This document shows positions 7,588-14,564 of a stretch of 14,991 nucleotides of DNA, one piece after another (the first letter of the stretch is position 1; each line of letters starts with the position of its first letter). The notes under the pieces are model-generated. The model was not told the origin of the DNA. It ran no database searches and saw nothing but the letters and a program-made list of their open reading frames with translations. This DNA is from Parvularculaceae bacterium (GTDB lineage Bacteria > Pseudomonadota > Alphaproteobacteria > Caulobacterales > Parvularculaceae), in NCBI GenBank assembly GCA_027080545.1, contig JALWRV010000310.1, positions 1 to 14,991 of the forward strand, in the 5' to 3' direction. Both the position numbers and the translations under genes were made by a program.

Positions 7588-8003
7588 GTGAAGACCAGCT
7601 TTCCAAATCGCGCGATATGATTGATCTACTCGGCTCGACCTCAAGCGCGGATGAAGCAGAAACCACAAAAGAGATTAATCCGCCGGAGGAAGCGGAAATT
7701 GAAAGCCTTACTGCTGCCATCATAAAGGCTTTGAAATCTGTCTATGATCCAGAAATCCCCGTGGATATTTATGAGCTGGGGCTGATTTATAAGGTCGATT
7801 TGTCTGATGAGCGGGTTGTGACTATCGACATGACCTTGACCGCACCGGGATGCCCCGTGGCCGGGGAAATGCCGCTTTGGGTGCAGCGGGCCGTAGAAGA
7901 GGTGGACGGGGTTGAAAAAGTAGTGGTCAACATGACGTTTGATCCGCCTTGGACGCCAGAACGCATGAGCGATGAAGCCAAGCTCGAATTGGGTTGGATG
8001 TAG
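7584..8003 (+). CDS. sufT: SUF-associated DUF59/MIP18 protein SufT
   Basis: A 139-residue protein with an acidic, probably disordered N-terminal stretch (about residues 1-38) and a MIP18/DUF59 domain. Domain motifs are VYDPEIPVDIYELGLIYKVD near 53-72, TAPGCPVAGEMP with conserved Cys90, and the C-terminal signature DPPWTPERMSDEAKLELGWM of the SUF-linked subfamily. Members act in Fe-S cluster maturation and are commonly encoded at the end of suf operons; the exact biochemical step is not settled. The start overlaps the sufS stop (ATGA), with GAGGA 10 nt upstream. It is the last gene of the continuous operon; no plus-strand T tract follows the nearby hairpin, so the termination point is unclear. 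Confidence 0.93.
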   Translation: MSEDQLSKSRDMIDLLGSTSSADEAETTKEINPPEEAEIESLTAAIIKALKSVYDPEIPVDIYELGLIYKVDLSDERVVTIDMTLTAPGCPVAGEMPLWVQRAVEEVDGVEKVVVNMTFDPPWTPERMSDEAKLELGWM

Positions 8004-8027
8004 CGTTCAGGAGAATCTGACATTTCT

Positions 8028-8068
8028 GAAAGAAAAACGGAAATGACCGGATGAGCCGATCATTTCCG
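8028..8068 (-). terminator. intrinsic terminator for the small minus-strand gene
   Basis: CGGAAATGA at 8038-8046 and TCATTTCCG at 8060-8068 are perfect 9-base arms. A C/A mismatch and three further pairs (CGG/CCG) leave a 5-base ATGAG loop. On the minus strand the hairpin is followed by TTTTTCTTTC (8037 down to 8028), so it has the full form of a Rho-independent terminator for that strand. On the plus strand no T tract follows. It lies 85 bp past the stop of the gene at 8153-8440, and may also slow convergent suf transcription. Confidence 0.75.
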
Positions 8069-8152
8069 CTAGAGGGGCTGAGAGAAAACCGCGCATAAAG
8101 CTTAGGGGCTAGCGGGGTAAGGGAGGCTCTCTCGATCCGGTGAGGGGTAGTT

Positions 8153-8440
8153 TTATTTGCCCAGCGCAACGGTGACCTTGCCGCCGCGCGATAGTTTGCA
8201 CACGACAGGCACGCGCGCGCCGCCATCGGAGTCAATGGCTTCGAGATTAAGGGTTCGCGTGCGGCTGCCTTTGGAGCTTTTGAACTTCAGGCGGTAGGCT
8301 TCCATGTCCAGAATTTGCTCTTGATCGATTTGCGCCCGGCAGGTGGCGATTTGATCTTGGGTGGATTGGGCATAGGCCGAGGCACTGAGGGCGGCCCCAG
8401 CGATGAGGGTGGCGATTGCTAATTTCAAAGAATTTTTCAT
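8153..8440 (-). CDS. small exported protein of unknown function
   Basis: A 95-residue protein whose first 24 residues form a classical Sec signal peptide: MKNSLK n-region, hydrophobic core LAIATLIAGAALSA, and a probable cleavage site after AYA, before Gln25. The mature part of about 71 residues is basic and polar with two cysteines (Cys34 and Cys81), which could form one periplasmic disulfide. AGGA lies about 8 nt before the ATG on the minus strand. The gene has its own predicted promoter and terminator, so it is a monocistronic unit divergent from the LysR gene. I do not recognise the family and assign no function. Confidence 0.8.
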   Translation of the reverse strand: MKNSLKLAIATLIAGAALSASAYAQSTQDQIATCRAQIDQEQILDMEAYRLKFKSSKGSRTRTLNLEAIDSDGGARVPVVCKLSRGGKVTVALGK

Positions 8441-8479
8441 CTGATTTTCCTGTTTTGAAGTGACTGACTTGACAAACCC

Positions 8480-8508
8480 TATCTAGGCGCTGTTTATGTA
8501 TAAAACAA
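8480..8508 (-). promoter_or_regulatory. predicted promoter of the small exported protein gene
   Basis: On the minus strand TTGTTT (8508-8503) and TAGATA (8485-8480) are spaced by 17 bp. Transcription would start near 8473, leaving about 33 nt before the ATG. It overlaps the region expected to drive the divergent LysR gene. Confidence 0.4.
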
Positions 8509-8517
8509 ATGTATAAT
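8496..8517 (+). promoter_or_regulatory. AT-rich control region of the LysR gene with direct repeat and -10 box
   Basis: TATAAT at 8512-8517 is a perfect -10 hexamer, about 60 bp before the LysR start. No good -35 stands 16-18 bp upstream; the perfect TTGACA at 8469-8474 is too far away. ATGTATAA occurs twice, at 8496-8503 and 8509-8516, 13 bp apart. A weak -35 would suit a promoter controlled by a bound regulator, possibly the LysR protein itself. Confidence 0.35.
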
Positions 8518-8575
8518 AATAATATCTAATATGCTTACAGGTAATATCGAGGAGCGATATGGTAGGAGATAGCGA

Positions 8576-9529
8576 ATGGCAAGACTGGAAAATATAGACC
8601 TCAACCTGCTGCTCAGCCTTCATTGGTTGCTAAAAGAGCGATCGGTCTCGGCGGCGGCGGTGCAGATGTCTGTGACCCAGCCGGCCATGAGTCGCTCTTT
8701 AGCGCGGTTGCGGGATATTTTTCACGATCCCGTATTGGTCAAAGCCGGACGCACCATGGAAGCCACCCCCTTGGCCGAAAGTCTGCAGCCGCAGATCAAT
8801 GAGGCCATAGAGAGGTTGCGTTTGATTGTGCGCCAAGACCGCAGCTTTGATCCGGAAACACAGGCGGGATCTGTGACCATCGCCTCGGTGGATTATTTAA
8901 CCATATTGGTGATTGAGGCGTGGACCAAGGCGATTGCCCCGCTGGCACCGAAAATGGACTTGCATTTGGTCAATTTGACCCTCGATTCAGCGCAAGATTT
9001 AATCATTGGCAAAACCGATTTTACTATTTTTCCGGATATTATTTTGCCTAAATTGCCGGCATCCATTGATACGCAGCAATTTGTTCGACGCGATTTGTTT
9101 ACCCAGCAATTTTTTTCTGCTGTGCGCAGAAACCATCCATTGGCCGAGAGGAAAATTGATGTGGATAGTTTCCTTGACTATCCACATATTTTGATAAACC
9201 CGGAAGGGGGCAGCGCCGGTATTCTTGATGAGGAATTGAACAAAATCGGTAAGGCCCGGAATATTTCCTATTATACCCATTCTTTTTTATCGGCGGTTTC
9301 GGTTGTTCGCAAATCTGATGCGATATTGACGGCTGCTTCAGGTATTTTCGAAAATGAATGTTGTGGGCTGACCTTTTTTCAGCCACCAGTGACCATGCCT
9401 CCCTTGAATTTTATGGCGTCATGGCATCCCAACTGGACCGGTGATCCGCGCCATAAATGGGTAAGAGATCGGCTATTACCGGAATTAACCCGACTGAACA
9501 AACGCCAATCAAGCCTTAAGGTTGGTTGA
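8576..9529 (+). CDS. LysR-family transcriptional regulator, NodD-like
   Basis: A 317-residue LysR-type regulator. The N-terminal winged HTH spans about residues 8-66, with DLNLLLSLHWLLKERSVSAAAVQMSVTQPAMSRSLARLRD and the HDPVLVKAGRTMEATPLAE wing. The linker helix is followed by a periplasmic-binding-type effector domain from about residue 92. The HDPVLVKAGR...ATPLA pattern is characteristic of the NodD/NahR/LeuO branch. The start is supported by AGGAG 7 nt upstream of the ATG. It diverges from a small exported-protein gene, which is the obvious candidate target. The inducer cannot be predicted. It lies between sufT and sufA but no direct Fe-S role is evident. Confidence 0.93.
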   Translation: MARLENIDLNLLLSLHWLLKERSVSAAAVQMSVTQPAMSRSLARLRDIFHDPVLVKAGRTMEATPLAESLQPQINEAIERLRLIVRQDRSFDPETQAGSVTIASVDYLTILVIEAWTKAIAPLAPKMDLHLVNLTLDSAQDLIIGKTDFTIFPDIILPKLPASIDTQQFVRRDLFTQQFFSAVRRNHPLAERKIDVDSFLDYPHILINPEGGSAGILDEELNKIGKARNISYYTHSFLSAVSVVRKSDAILTAASGIFENECCGLTFFQPPVTMPPLNFMASWHPNWTGDPRHKWVRDRLLPELTRLNKRQSSLKVG

Positions 9530-9553
9530 AGAGGGGGGTAAAAGCCTTATATT
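9526..9553 (+). promoter_or_regulatory. possible promoter of sufA
   Basis: TTGAAG at 9526-9531 (4/6) and TATATT at 9548-9553 (5/6) are 16 bp apart, starting at the end of the LysR gene. Transcription would begin near 9560, just before sufA. This would free sufA from the main suf promoter, but no IscR-like site is visible here. Confidence 0.35.
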
Positions 9554-9595
9554 AAGGAATGTCCCGTATTTGGGGTTGAAGGAATGAATGAGATT

Positions 9596-9991
9596 ATGAC
9601 CCAATCAAAGCCTAAACGTGCCTTGCCCAAACCGGTGACCCTGACCGACAGGGCGGCGCAACGTATGCGGGATATTATGGATGCCGCTGATGAAGATTTC
9701 ATCGGTGTGCGCATTGGTGTCAAAAATGGTGGCTGTGCGGGTATGGAATATGAAATGAATTATGCTTCAGCCGCCGCAAAATTTGATGAGGTGGTGGAAG
9801 ATAATGGTATCACCATTTTGATCGACCCGAAGGCCATCTTGTTTTTGCTCGGTACCGAGATTGATTATGTCACCGAAAAACTATCGTCTCGTTTCGTGTT
9901 TAATAATCCCAACCAGACCGACGCGTGTGGCTGCGGCGAAAGCGTTACCATTGTGCCGGTTGCTGATCTCGATGGTTTGAACCGTTCCTAA
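9596..9991 (+). CDS. sufA: A-type Fe-S carrier (HesB/IscA/SufA family)
   Basis: A 131-residue A-type carrier that accepts Fe-S clusters from the scaffold and passes them to apoproteins. The three cluster-ligand cysteines are Cys47 in NGGCAGMEYEM and Cys111/Cys113 in ACGCGES. The central GVRIGVKNGG and LFLLGTEIDY strands match the HesB fold. Start choice is uncertain: AAGGA at 9579-9583 lies 12 nt before the ATG at 9596 but directly abuts the upstream in-frame ATG at 9584, which would add four residues. It is probably the SUF A-type protein displaced from the main operon by the exported-protein/LysR pair. It converges on secA. Confidence 0.9.
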   Translation: MTQSKPKRALPKPVTLTDRAAQRMRDIMDAADEDFIGVRIGVKNGGCAGMEYEMNYASAAAKFDEVVEDNGITILIDPKAILFLLGTEIDYVTEKLSSRFVFNNPNQTDACGCGESVTIVPVADLDGLNRS

Positions 9992-10025
9992 GTCGAACCG
10001 GGGTTTCTTTTCGCGTGAAATTTTT

Positions 10026-12935
10026 CTAGCGCACCAATCCGTGACAATGTTTATATTTTTTTCCGGATCCGCAGGGGCAGGGAGCATTGCGCGATACCCG
10101 TCCCCATGTGTCCGGATTATTGGGGTCCACTTCGGCGGCCGCTTCGCGCGCCCGCATGGTGCCAAAGCCTGTGGCTTGTCCATAGGCACGGCGTGGCCCA
10201 TCTGGTCCGCCATGGCTGGCATCATTTTCGCCCGTGGTTGCGTCAATATGGGTGGGGCGCATGGCTTCGCGTTCTTGCGCCTGCTTTGCTTCCATCTCGT
10301 CGATTAACCGTGTGGCCTCATCAGGCTTGGTCTCAAACTTAATATTCATCAGGGTGCGGGTGACATCTCGGCGCAAACCATCGAGTAGGCGGCCAAATAG
10401 CTCGAAAGATTCATTTTTAAATTCATTGACCGGGTCGCGTTGGGCGTAGGAGCGAAACCCGACGACCGAGCGCAAATGATCAAGCTGTTGCAAATGTTCG
10501 CGCCAATCATTGTCGATGGTGATCAGCAGGAATTGTTTTTCAATGCGGCGCATAAGCTCTGGCCCTGTGATGGCTTCGCGTTCTTTAGCGAGCCTATCGG
10601 TGGCCTCAATCAGCCGATCAATGATTTCCGTGTCCGCGACCCCTTCTTCGGCGCACCAATCCTTGACAGGGAAGGAGCGGCCAAAAATATCCGTAACCTC
10701 GGCATCCAGCCCGTCAACGTCCCAATGTTCTGCATAGGATTTGGGGGGAATATAGGTCTCGACCATGTCTTCAATCAGGCTTTGGCGCATATCGGTGACA
10801 ATTTCTTCCACATCATCAGCCGACATAAACTCAATGCGTTGCTCGAAAATGGCCTTACGCTGGTCATTGACCACATCATCATATTTGAGAACATTTTTAC
10901 GTATGTCAAAATTGCGTTGTTCGATTTTCATTTGCGCTTTTTCAACAGCCTTGGTGAACCAGGGATGCTCAATGCTCTCATCTTCACGGATACCGAAACG
11001 GCGCAACATTTTTTCCATGCCACCGCCGAAAATGCGCATCAGATCATCTTCCAGCGAGAGGAAAAATTTGGTGGTGCCGGGATCTCCTTGGCGACCGGAG
11101 CGGCCACGCAGCTGATTGTCGATACGGCGGCTTTCATGGCGCTCGGTGGCCAGCACATAAAGCCCGCCAGCCTCCAGCGCTTGTTTTTTCAAATCGGTGA
11201 CTTTGGCTTCAATTTCGGCGCGTTTTTTGGCGATGGCAGCTTCATCATCTTCTTCTGAGAGGCTTTTCATCACTTCCATATCGACATTGCCACCAAGCTG
11301 GATGTCGGTGCCGCGTCCGGCCATATTGGTGGCGATGGTCACGGCGCCGGGGATACCCGCTTGGGCGATAATCTCGGCTTCTTGTTCATGGAAGCGGGCA
11401 TTCAGCACATTGTGGGGGATCGGTTCTTTTTTACCGGCGATTTCGCGTAAATAGCGTGCGCGTTCCCGATAATCTGCAATCGCCTCATCGGCCTTGCCGG
11501 GTTTTAATTCACCAGCGTAAGAATCGAACTGCTCGGCGAGGCTTTTATAAAATTTCTTGTCTTGCAACAAATTGGAAAGATATTCCGATTTTTCAATCGA
11601 TACGGTGCCAACCAAAACCGGTTGACCCCGGCGATGACAGTCGGCGATCTGTGCGACAATGGCGCGATATTTTTGTTCCGCCGTGATGTACAGCTCGTCT
11701 TCTTGGTCATCCCGTGCAATGGGCCGATTGGTTGGGATTTCCAAAACATTCAATTTGTAAATATCAACAAATTCCGCCTCTTCGGTCATGGCGGTGCCGG
11801 TCATGCCCGAAAGTTTTTCATAAAGCCGGAAATAGTTTTGGAAGGTGATAGAGGCGAGGGTGATATTTTCCGGTTGAATATCCACCCCTTCTTTGGCTTC
11901 TACGGCTTGATGGAGCCCGTCGGACCAGCGGCGCCCATCCATCATGCGGCCGGTAAATTCATCAATGATGACGACCTTGCCGTTTTTGACGATATAATCC
12001 TTGTCCCGTTGGAACATGTTATGGGCGCGCAGGGCATTGTTGATATGGTGCACCACGGAGACATTGGCTGCATCATAGAGGGTATCGCCTTCGAGCAACC
12101 CTTCCTGACGCAAAATATCCTCGATAAACTCGTTTCCCTCTTCGGTGAGGGCGATGGTGCGGGCTTTTTCGTCCAGCTCGTAATGTTCTTCGCGTAATTG
12201 CGGGACCAGCTTGTCTATGGTGATATAAAAATCGGACTTGTCGTCGGTGGGGCCAGAAATGATCAATGGGGTGCGGGCCTCGTCGATCAGGATTGAGTCT
12301 ACCTCATCGACAATCGCATAGGCGTGGCCGCGTTGTACCATTTCTTCCAGCGAATGTTTCATATTGTCGCGCAGATAATCGAAACCCAGCTCATTATTGG
12401 TGGCATAGGTGACATCGCAGGCATATTGTTCGCGTCGCTCCGGGTCGGTGAGGGGGTTAGTGATAACGCCGGTGGTCAACCCAAGTTGATCAAACACACG
12501 GCCCATCCATTCGGCATCCCGCGCCGCGAGATAGTCGTTGACCGTAACGATATGCACACCGCGTCCGGTTAGCGAATTGAGATAGGCTGGCAAGGTGGCG
12601 ACCAAGGTTTTCCCTTCGCCGGTTTTCATTTCTGCAATGTCGCCATTATGCAGCACCATGCCGCCAATGAGTTGCACATCATAAGGGGTAAGGCCGAGGG
12701 CGCGTTTGGCCGCTTCGCGAGCAGCAGCGAAGGCTTCAGGGAGAAGCTTGTCGAGAGATTCGCCCCCCTTGGCGCGGGCGCGAAAGGTTTCGGTTTGTTG
12801 CTTTAGCTCAGCGTCCGAGAGGGCCTCCATCTTCGGCCCTAGGGCGTTGATCGCTTCGACCTTTTTATAAAGCGGGCGTATTTTACGGTCATTGGAGGTG
12901 CCGAAAACTTTTCTGGCGAGTCCTAAAATAGGCAT
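10026..12935 (-). CDS. secA: preprotein translocase ATPase SecA
   Basis: A 969-residue SecA, the motor that pushes unfolded preproteins through SecYEG. Walker A is MKTGEGKTLVAT with Lys109, Walker B is VDEVDSILIDEARTP (Asp210, Asp213), and the second nucleotide domain has ATNMAGRGTDIQLGG and LRGRSGRQGDPG. A low-complexity linker leads to the C-terminal SEC-C zinc motif NAPCPCGSGKKYKHCHG (Cys953, Cys955, Cys964, His965), which binds SecB/lipid in other species. The ATG at 12935 gives the standard N terminus MPILGLARKVFG, with AAGGA 11 nt upstream. In-frame starts at 12947 and a TTG at 13034 lack proper spacing or conservation. It has a long structured leader and diverges from the parvulin-like gene. 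Confidence 0.97.
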   Translation of the reverse strand: MPILGLARKVFGTSNDRKIRPLYKKVEAINALGPKMEALSDAELKQQTETFRARAKGGESLDKLLPEAFAAAREAAKRALGLTPYDVQLIGGMVLHNGDIAEMKTGEGKTLVATLPAYLNSLTGRGVHIVTVNDYLAARDAEWMGRVFDQLGLTTGVITNPLTDPERREQYACDVTYATNNELGFDYLRDNMKHSLEEMVQRGHAYAIVDEVDSILIDEARTPLIISGPTDDKSDFYITIDKLVPQLREEHYELDEKARTIALTEEGNEFIEDILRQEGLLEGDTLYDAANVSVVHHINNALRAHNMFQRDKDYIVKNGKVVIIDEFTGRMMDGRRWSDGLHQAVEAKEGVDIQPENITLASITFQNYFRLYEKLSGMTGTAMTEEAEFVDIYKLNVLEIPTNRPIARDDQEDELYITAEQKYRAIVAQIADCHRRGQPVLVGTVSIEKSEYLSNLLQDKKFYKSLAEQFDSYAGELKPGKADEAIADYRERARYLREIAGKKEPIPHNVLNARFHEQEAEIIAQAGIPGAVTIATNMAGRGTDIQLGGNVDMEVMKSLSEEDDEAAIAKKRAEIEAKVTDLKKQALEAGGLYVLATERHESRRIDNQLRGRSGRQGDPGTTKFFLSLEDDLMRIFGGGMEKMLRRFGIREDESIEHPWFTKAVEKAQMKIEQRNFDIRKNVLKYDDVVNDQRKAIFEQRIEFMSADDVEEIVTDMRQSLIEDMVETYIPPKSYAEHWDVDGLDAEVTDIFGRSFPVKDWCAEEGVADTEIIDRLIEATDRLAKEREAITGPELMRRIEKQFLLITIDNDWREHLQQLDHLRSVVGFRSYAQRDPVNEFKNESFELFGRLLDGLRRDVTRTLMNIKFETKPDEATRLIDEMEAKQAQEREAMRPTHIDATTGENDASHGGPDGPRRAYGQATGFGTMRAREAAAEVDPNNPDTWGRVSRNAPCPCGSGKKYKHCHGLVR

Positions 12936-12987
12936 GTCTGGTCGCATCCTTACATTACTGGCGGGGCGTTTATCCGGTCTTGGGCTT

Positions 12988-13038
12988 TTAAGCGGGGGCA
13001 AAGCCCGTTTCTGGCCCGGGCGAAAACCCGGCAATCAT
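12988..13038 (-). CDS. possible 16-codon leader peptide ORF in the secA 5' region
   Basis: ATG at 13038-13036 opens 16 codons reading MIAGFSPGPETGFAPA and closes with TAA at 12990-12988, 52 bp before the secA ATG. GAGGGGG stands about 5 nt upstream, a better ribosome binding site than that of secA itself. Both GC hairpins of the leader lie within this ORF, so translating it would alter their folding. It has no export signal, so it is not a SecM of the usual type. Chance occurrence is possible. Confidence 0.3.
   Translation of the reverse strand: MIAGFSPGPETGFAPA
12995..13031 (-). other. paired GC-rich hairpins in the secA leader
   Basis: Read on the minus strand, CCGGG (13031-13027) pairs with CCCGG (13020-13016) over a TTTTCG loop, and GGGC (13006-13003) pairs with GCCC (12999-12996) over a TTT loop. 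The GGGC/GCCC blocks are interchangeable, so alternative pairings are possible. No T tract follows, so these are not terminators. They may affect translation of secA or of the leader ORF they overlap. Confidence 0.4.
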
Positions 13039-13113
13039 CCTAACCCCCTCAATTGTGAGGAAAATCAGGCTCCATTCTTGCGCCAAAGACCGACGCCGGA
13101 GCGCGGTGTTCGA

Positions 13114-13142
13114 CACATAAGCAGGGCGCCAATGACTGTCAA
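13114..13142 (-). promoter_or_regulatory. secA: predicted secA promoter
   Basis: On the minus strand a perfect TTGACA -35 (13142-13137) is followed after 17 bp by TATGTG (13119-13114). The start point would lie near 13107, giving a leader of about 172 nt before secA. The rest of the 12936-13311 gap on the plus strand holds a CCCCC/GGGGG inverted repeat (13199-13203 and 13218-13222, 14-base loop), but no clear promoter for the parvulin-like gene. Confidence 0.5.
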
Positions 13143-13311
13143 TGTGGGCGGGTGACAATGTGGGGCTCATAATCGGGCGCAGGTGGGGCGTGAGGTCTCC
13201 CCCAAGCAAGCCCAGAAGGGGGCGACGAACGGGGCGATTTAGGCTAAAAGCGCGAAAACTTTGGCGGTTTTCCCCTCTAATGGGGGTGCCGGACAGGGAC
13301 TATTTGAGGCC

Positions 13312-14409
13312 GTGAAACGATTTTTATACTGGATATGGGTGCTTTTGAGCCGTGGCTTATGGTTGAGCCTGCGTCTGGGGGTGCGCGGGGTGTGGCTGGC
13401 TTTGCGCCATTTTGGACAATGGCTATTGGCCCCAGAGGGGGCGGCCTTTGTTTCAGCCCTGGCACTGATGGGCATGATTGGCTTGCTGATTGCGGCCAGC
13501 AGCACCTTGGAGCAGATTAATCAAAGCCGTCAGGTTGCGGATGGGGCGCTTTCTGCGCCGCCGGAGCGGGTGGATCCGGTAATGGTGCGCATTGGCGACC
13601 AATATTTGCGCTTGTCAGATTTGCGAGAATATGCGGTGCAAGCCAATTTATTGGATCCAGAGGCACCATTGAGCGTGGCGGAGGCGTTCGAGCGTGATCT
13701 CGTTAGCGGGGCGGTGGATCAATTTCTTCTGGTGGAGGCCGCAAGGCGAGAGGATATGACTCTGGAACCGGATGTGCGCACAAAATTGCGTATCGCCCGA
13801 GGCCGGATATTGGCGGCGACTTTTCTGGATCGACAAATCGAGGCGCAAGTATCGGACAAGCTGGTGGGTGAATTTTATCGACGGCAAAAACAAAGTTTCG
13901 CTTTGGGCACCCAATATGTATTGGAAATGTTGATTGCGCCCGATCAAGCGAGCGCCAATTCTTTGGCCGCAGCGATTAAATCAGGGAGCAGTTTTAAAGC
14001 AGCGGCCAATAGTAGCCCTGCCACTATACGTTATCGGGGGCATTATGAATTTTTCCCTGATAAGCCCAATTCAGGCTCCGGCGACAAGGCCTTGGCGTCT
14101 ATTGTTTCTTCCCTGTCACGGTCGCAAATATCGGCCCCCTTCCAAACCAAAGAAGGTTGGGCGATTGTGCGCATCAAAGCCAAGACCGAATTGACCCCGC
14201 CAAAATTTTCCGAATTAGAGCCGCAAATTCGTGAATTTCTCAGTCTTGATGTGGTGGAAAAAACCATCGCCCAGCTGCGCGCGGCTGCGGATGTGGAAAT
14301 ATTCACGCCCCAAACGGATGTTCTGATGGATGAAACCCTCCTTGAGGAGCCGCCTGTGGAAGAAAAGGCTGTCATCGCACCGAGCAGTTCGCCGGATGGT
14401 TCAGAATGA
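13312..14409 (+). CDS. membrane-anchored SurA/PpiC-like peptidyl-prolyl isomerase homologue
   Basis: A 365-residue protein. Residues 4-40 are Trp/Leu/Arg-rich and possibly membrane-associated, and a clear transmembrane segment follows at about 45-62, leaving the rest probably periplasmic. Residues 85-190 resemble the helical SurA/PpiD N-domain, and about 200-330 resemble a parvulin domain with its C-terminal helix (ISAPFQTKEGWAIVRIKAK, PPKFSELEPQIREFL). The usual GGDLGWF loop is replaced by RGHYEFF at 242-248, so isomerase activity is doubtful and a chaperone role is possible. An acidic/Pro-rich tail ends the protein. The GTG at 13312 is preferred over a TTG at 13261; AGGGA lies 12 nt upstream and GAGG 2 nt upstream, so the start is uncertain. 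It diverges from secA, consistent with an envelope protein role. Confidence 0.85.
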   Translation: MKRFLYWIWVLLSRGLWLSLRLGVRGVWLALRHFGQWLLAPEGAAFVSALALMGMIGLLIAASSTLEQINQSRQVADGALSAPPERVDPVMVRIGDQYLRLSDLREYAVQANLLDPEAPLSVAEAFERDLVSGAVDQFLLVEAARREDMTLEPDVRTKLRIARGRILAATFLDRQIEAQVSDKLVGEFYRRQKQSFALGTQYVLEMLIAPDQASANSLAAAIKSGSSFKAAANSSPATIRYRGHYEFFPDKPNSGSGDKALASIVSSLSRSQISAPFQTKEGWAIVRIKAKTELTPPKFSELEPQIREFLSLDVVEKTIAQLRAAADVEIFTPQTDVLMDETLLEEPPVEEKAVIAPSSSPDGSE

Positions 14410-14564
14410 GATGAGTATTTCATAAGGAAAGGGAAATTTGCGTAAAACTGTTTCAGGATGAGAAATTAAGGAAATTTTTATCGTCGTCCACGCAACTTTC
14501 TTCAAGTTAAACAGATATTTTATACACTTCTTAAGCAATTGAGGCGAAAAAGAGGCATGACGCA

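Noticed and set aside
8469..8497. Perfect TTGACA at 8469-8474 as a LysR gene promoter
   Set aside because: At 17-18 bp spacing the -10 would be GTTTAT or TTTATG, both poor, and the perfect TATAAT lies 37 bp away, so the two elements do not form one promoter.
9992..10025. Possible bidirectional terminator between sufA and secA
   Set aside because: A TTTC/GAAA pairing followed by TTTTT is visible on the plus strand, but the stem is only four A/T-rich pairs, too weak to call.
10440..11258. A long plus-strand open frame (272 codons) inside secA
   Set aside because: It is antisense to a perfectly conserved SecA coding region. Its translation is rich in Phe/Ile/Asp in the manner of antisense frames and has no recognisable domain or ribosome binding site. 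The same applies to other long antisense frames in this gene and in the desulfurase gene.
12936..13034. A TTG start at 13034 extending SecA by 33 residues
   Set aside because: The extension is basic, Pro-rich and unlike SecA N termini, and the family-type start MPILGLARKVFG follows at 12935. The stretch is better read as leader RNA.
13199..13222. CCCCC/GGGGG inverted repeat upstream of the parvulin-like gene
   Set aside because: Five-base arms with a 14-base loop in G/C-rich DNA can easily arise by chance, and there is no T tract or other regulatory feature.
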